Shown here one piece after another: positions 62,756 to 64,000 of a DNA stretch of 64,000 nucleotides; within the stretch, counting starts at the first letter, position 1; the number at the start of each line of letters is the position of its first letter. The notes below the pieces were generated by a model that was given only the letters and a program-made list of their open reading frames with translations, was not told the origin of the DNA and made no database searches. The DNA comes from Kitasatospora herbaricolor (lineage in GTDB: Bacteria; Actinomycetota; Actinomycetes; Streptomycetales; Streptomycetaceae), in assembly GCF_030813695.1 (NCBI RefSeq), contig NZ_JAUSVA010000002.1, positions 8,207,501-8,271,500 of the forward strand, in the 5' to 3' direction. The position numbers and the translations under genes are program-made.

Positions 62756-63517
62756 ATGCCCGCCCACCCGTCCCTGTCCTCCGCGCAGCCCGCGGTGCCC
62801 GCCGTGGAGGCCCTCGGGGCCCGCCCGCGGGTCCTCGCCGTGGCCCACCGCGGCGACCCGTACCGCTACCGCGAGAACACCCTGGACTCGGTCGCCTCGG
62901 CGCTGGCCGCCGGCGCCGACGCGGTCGAGGTGGACGTCCGGCTGACCCGCGACGGGGTGCCCGTGCTGCTGCACGACCCCACCCTGGAGCGCCTCTGGGG
63001 CGACCCGCGCCCGCTCCGCTCGGTCACCCTCGACCAGCTGGACGCCGTCGGCGCCGGCGAACTCCGGGTGCCGACGCTGGCCGCCGCCCTCAAGGCGGTG
63101 GCCGACACCCCGGCGGCCCGGCTGCTGATCGACCTGGACGCCGCCGCCCCGGCCGCCGCCGCCCATGCCGCCGTCGGCGGCCTCGGCCTGGCGGACCGGG
63201 TGGCCTGGTGCGGGCCGGTCACCGCCATGCTCGCCGTCCGGCAGCTGGACCCGGGCGCCGAGATCGCCCTGACCTGGACCCAGCCCCGACTGCCCGCCGC
63301 CGCCCTGCTGGCCGACCTGCGACCGCACTGGATCAACCCGCCGTTCGGCCTGGTCGACCCGGCGTTCGTCGCGGGTGCCCACGAGGCCGGACTGGCCGTC
63401 AGCACCTGGACCGCCGACCTGCGCCGCACCATGCGCAGGCTGCGGAAGGCCGGCGTCGACTCGATCACCAGCAACCGGATCACGGTGCTCAGGTCCGTCC
63501 TGGACGGCACCCGGTGA
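62756..63517 (+). CDS. Glycerophosphodiester phosphodiesterase
   Basis: This 253-residue GDPD TIM barrel has the catalytic VAVAHRGDPYRYRENTLDSVASALAAGADAVEVDVRLTRDGVPVLLHDPTLERLWG with both His and the acidic metal ligands. The C-terminus has VSTWTADLRRTMRRLRKAGVDSITSNRI. There is no signal peptide, so it is probably cytosolic. It hydrolyses glycerophosphodiesters to glycerol-3-phosphate and an alcohol. Its stop overlaps the next start (GTGA). Confidence 0.94.
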   Translation: MPAHPSLSSAQPAVPAVEALGARPRVLAVAHRGDPYRYRENTLDSVASALAAGADAVEVDVRLTRDGVPVLLHDPTLERLWGDPRPLRSVTLDQLDAVGAGELRVPTLAAALKAVADTPAARLLIDLDAAAPAAAAHAAVGGLGLADRVAWCGPVTAMLAVRQLDPGAEIALTWTQPRLPAAALLADLRPHWINPPFGLVDPAFVAGAHEAGLAVSTWTADLRRTMRRLRKAGVDSITSNRITVLRSVLDGTR

Positions 63518-64000
63518 CCGCCCGCACCCCGGCCGCCACCCTCAGCACCCGGGAGCTGAACCGCGCCCTGCTGGCCCGCCAGCATCTCCTGGAGCGCGCT
63601 GCCACCACGCCCGCCCGGATGATCGGGCACCTGCTCGGACTGCAGGCCCAGGCCGTCTCGCAGCCGCCCTACCTCGGGCTCTGGTCCCGCCTCGACGGCT
63701 TCACCCCCGAGCAGCTGACCGAGCTGATGGAAAGCCGCGCGGTGGTCCGGATCGCCCTCCAGCGCGGCACCATCCACCTCGTCACCGCCGACGACTGCCT
63801 GACGCTGCGCCCGCTGCTGCAGCCCGTCCTCGACCAGGCGCTGCGCAACACCTACGGAAAGCGGCTGGCCGGCGTCGACGTCGACAAGCTCGCCGAGACG
63901 GGCCGGGCCCTGGTCGAGCAGGAGCCGCGGACCTTCCAGCAGCTCGGCGCGCTGCTCGGGGAGGGCCTGCCCGACCACGACCCGGCCGCGCTGGCCCAGG
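63514..64000 (+). CDS. Winged-helix DNA-binding domain protein (3' partial)
   Basis: The gene starts at GTG 63514 and is open to the window end (162 codons visible). The sequence TARTPAATLSTRELNRALLARQHLLERAATTPARMIGHLLGLQAQ, RAVVRIALQRGTIHLVTADD matches the N-terminus of the AlkZ-like (HTH_42) family, whose better-known members are DNA glycosylases. The rest lies outside the window. It is coupled to the phosphodiesterase gene. Confidence 0.8.
   Translation, partial: MTARTPAATLSTRELNRALLARQHLLERAATTPARMIGHLLGLQAQAVSQPPYLGLWSRLDGFTPEQLTELMESRAVVRIALQRGTIHLVTADDCLTLRPLLQPVLDQALRNTYGKRLAGVDVDKLAETGRALVEQEPRTFQQLGALLGEGLPDHDPAALAQ

Overview
The window is GC-rich DNA with strongly GC-biased third codon positions, frequent GTG starts and gene families typical of Streptomycetaceae. 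These include a SepF-like protein, GAF/SpoIIE phosphatases, a class F sortase, an ECF42-type sigma factor with its DGPF partner, and a DasR-like site. The source is most likely Streptomyces or Kitasatospora; the sequence alone does not separate the two. I saw no rRNA, tRNA, CRISPR array, insertion sequence or phage gene.

Region 1 (1-13.2 kb) is the edge of a non-ribosomal peptide synthetase (NRPS) locus. The end of one synthetase runs PCP, thioesterase and then a fused MFS exporter. A C-A-PCP synthetase overlaps it, and a reverse-strand A-PCP-C protein follows. Between them lie a secreted bulb-type lectin, an SMI1-like reading frame that switches frame, and a frameshifted VOC-family gene. A near-consensus DasR element sits upstream of the A-PCP-C gene. 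Region 2 (13.2-24.7 kb) is mostly ordinary chromosome: threonine catabolism (tdh-kbl), an SDR, a LysR regulator, a GAF/PP2C phosphatase, a Gfo/Idh oxidoreductase, a VanZ-like protein and a serine hydrolase.

Region 3 (24.7-36 kb) is rich in small regulator-target pairs with visible palindromic operators. They are an XRE-cupin regulator facing a His-rich methyltransferase, an XRE regulator facing a type I methionine aminopeptidase, an ECF sigma factor with a DGPF/YCII protein, and a LysR regulator facing an SDR. A truncated MFS remnant here matches an intact copy at 58.9-60.1 kb, including its upstream operator. Region 4 (36-46.6 kb) is an acyl-CoA carboxylation operon: an AtuA-like protein, carboxyltransferase, biotin carboxylase/BCCP and acyl-CoA dehydrogenase. 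A class F sortase with an exported partner and a CoA ligase-TetR pair follow.

Region 5 (47-51.3 kb) carries Leloir and glucose-phosphate genes (galT-galK, convergent pgm). Region 6 (51.4-64 kb) holds a large PAS-GAF-SpoIIE-ATPase protein, a DHA2 exporter with a TetR repressor, a SepF paralogue, a second DinB protein, a TVP38-type membrane protein, an MFS/ROK divergent pair, a MerR-TOBE protein, a glycerophosphodiesterase and the start of a winged-helix protein cut by the window edge. Most operons end in strong GC-rich hairpins.
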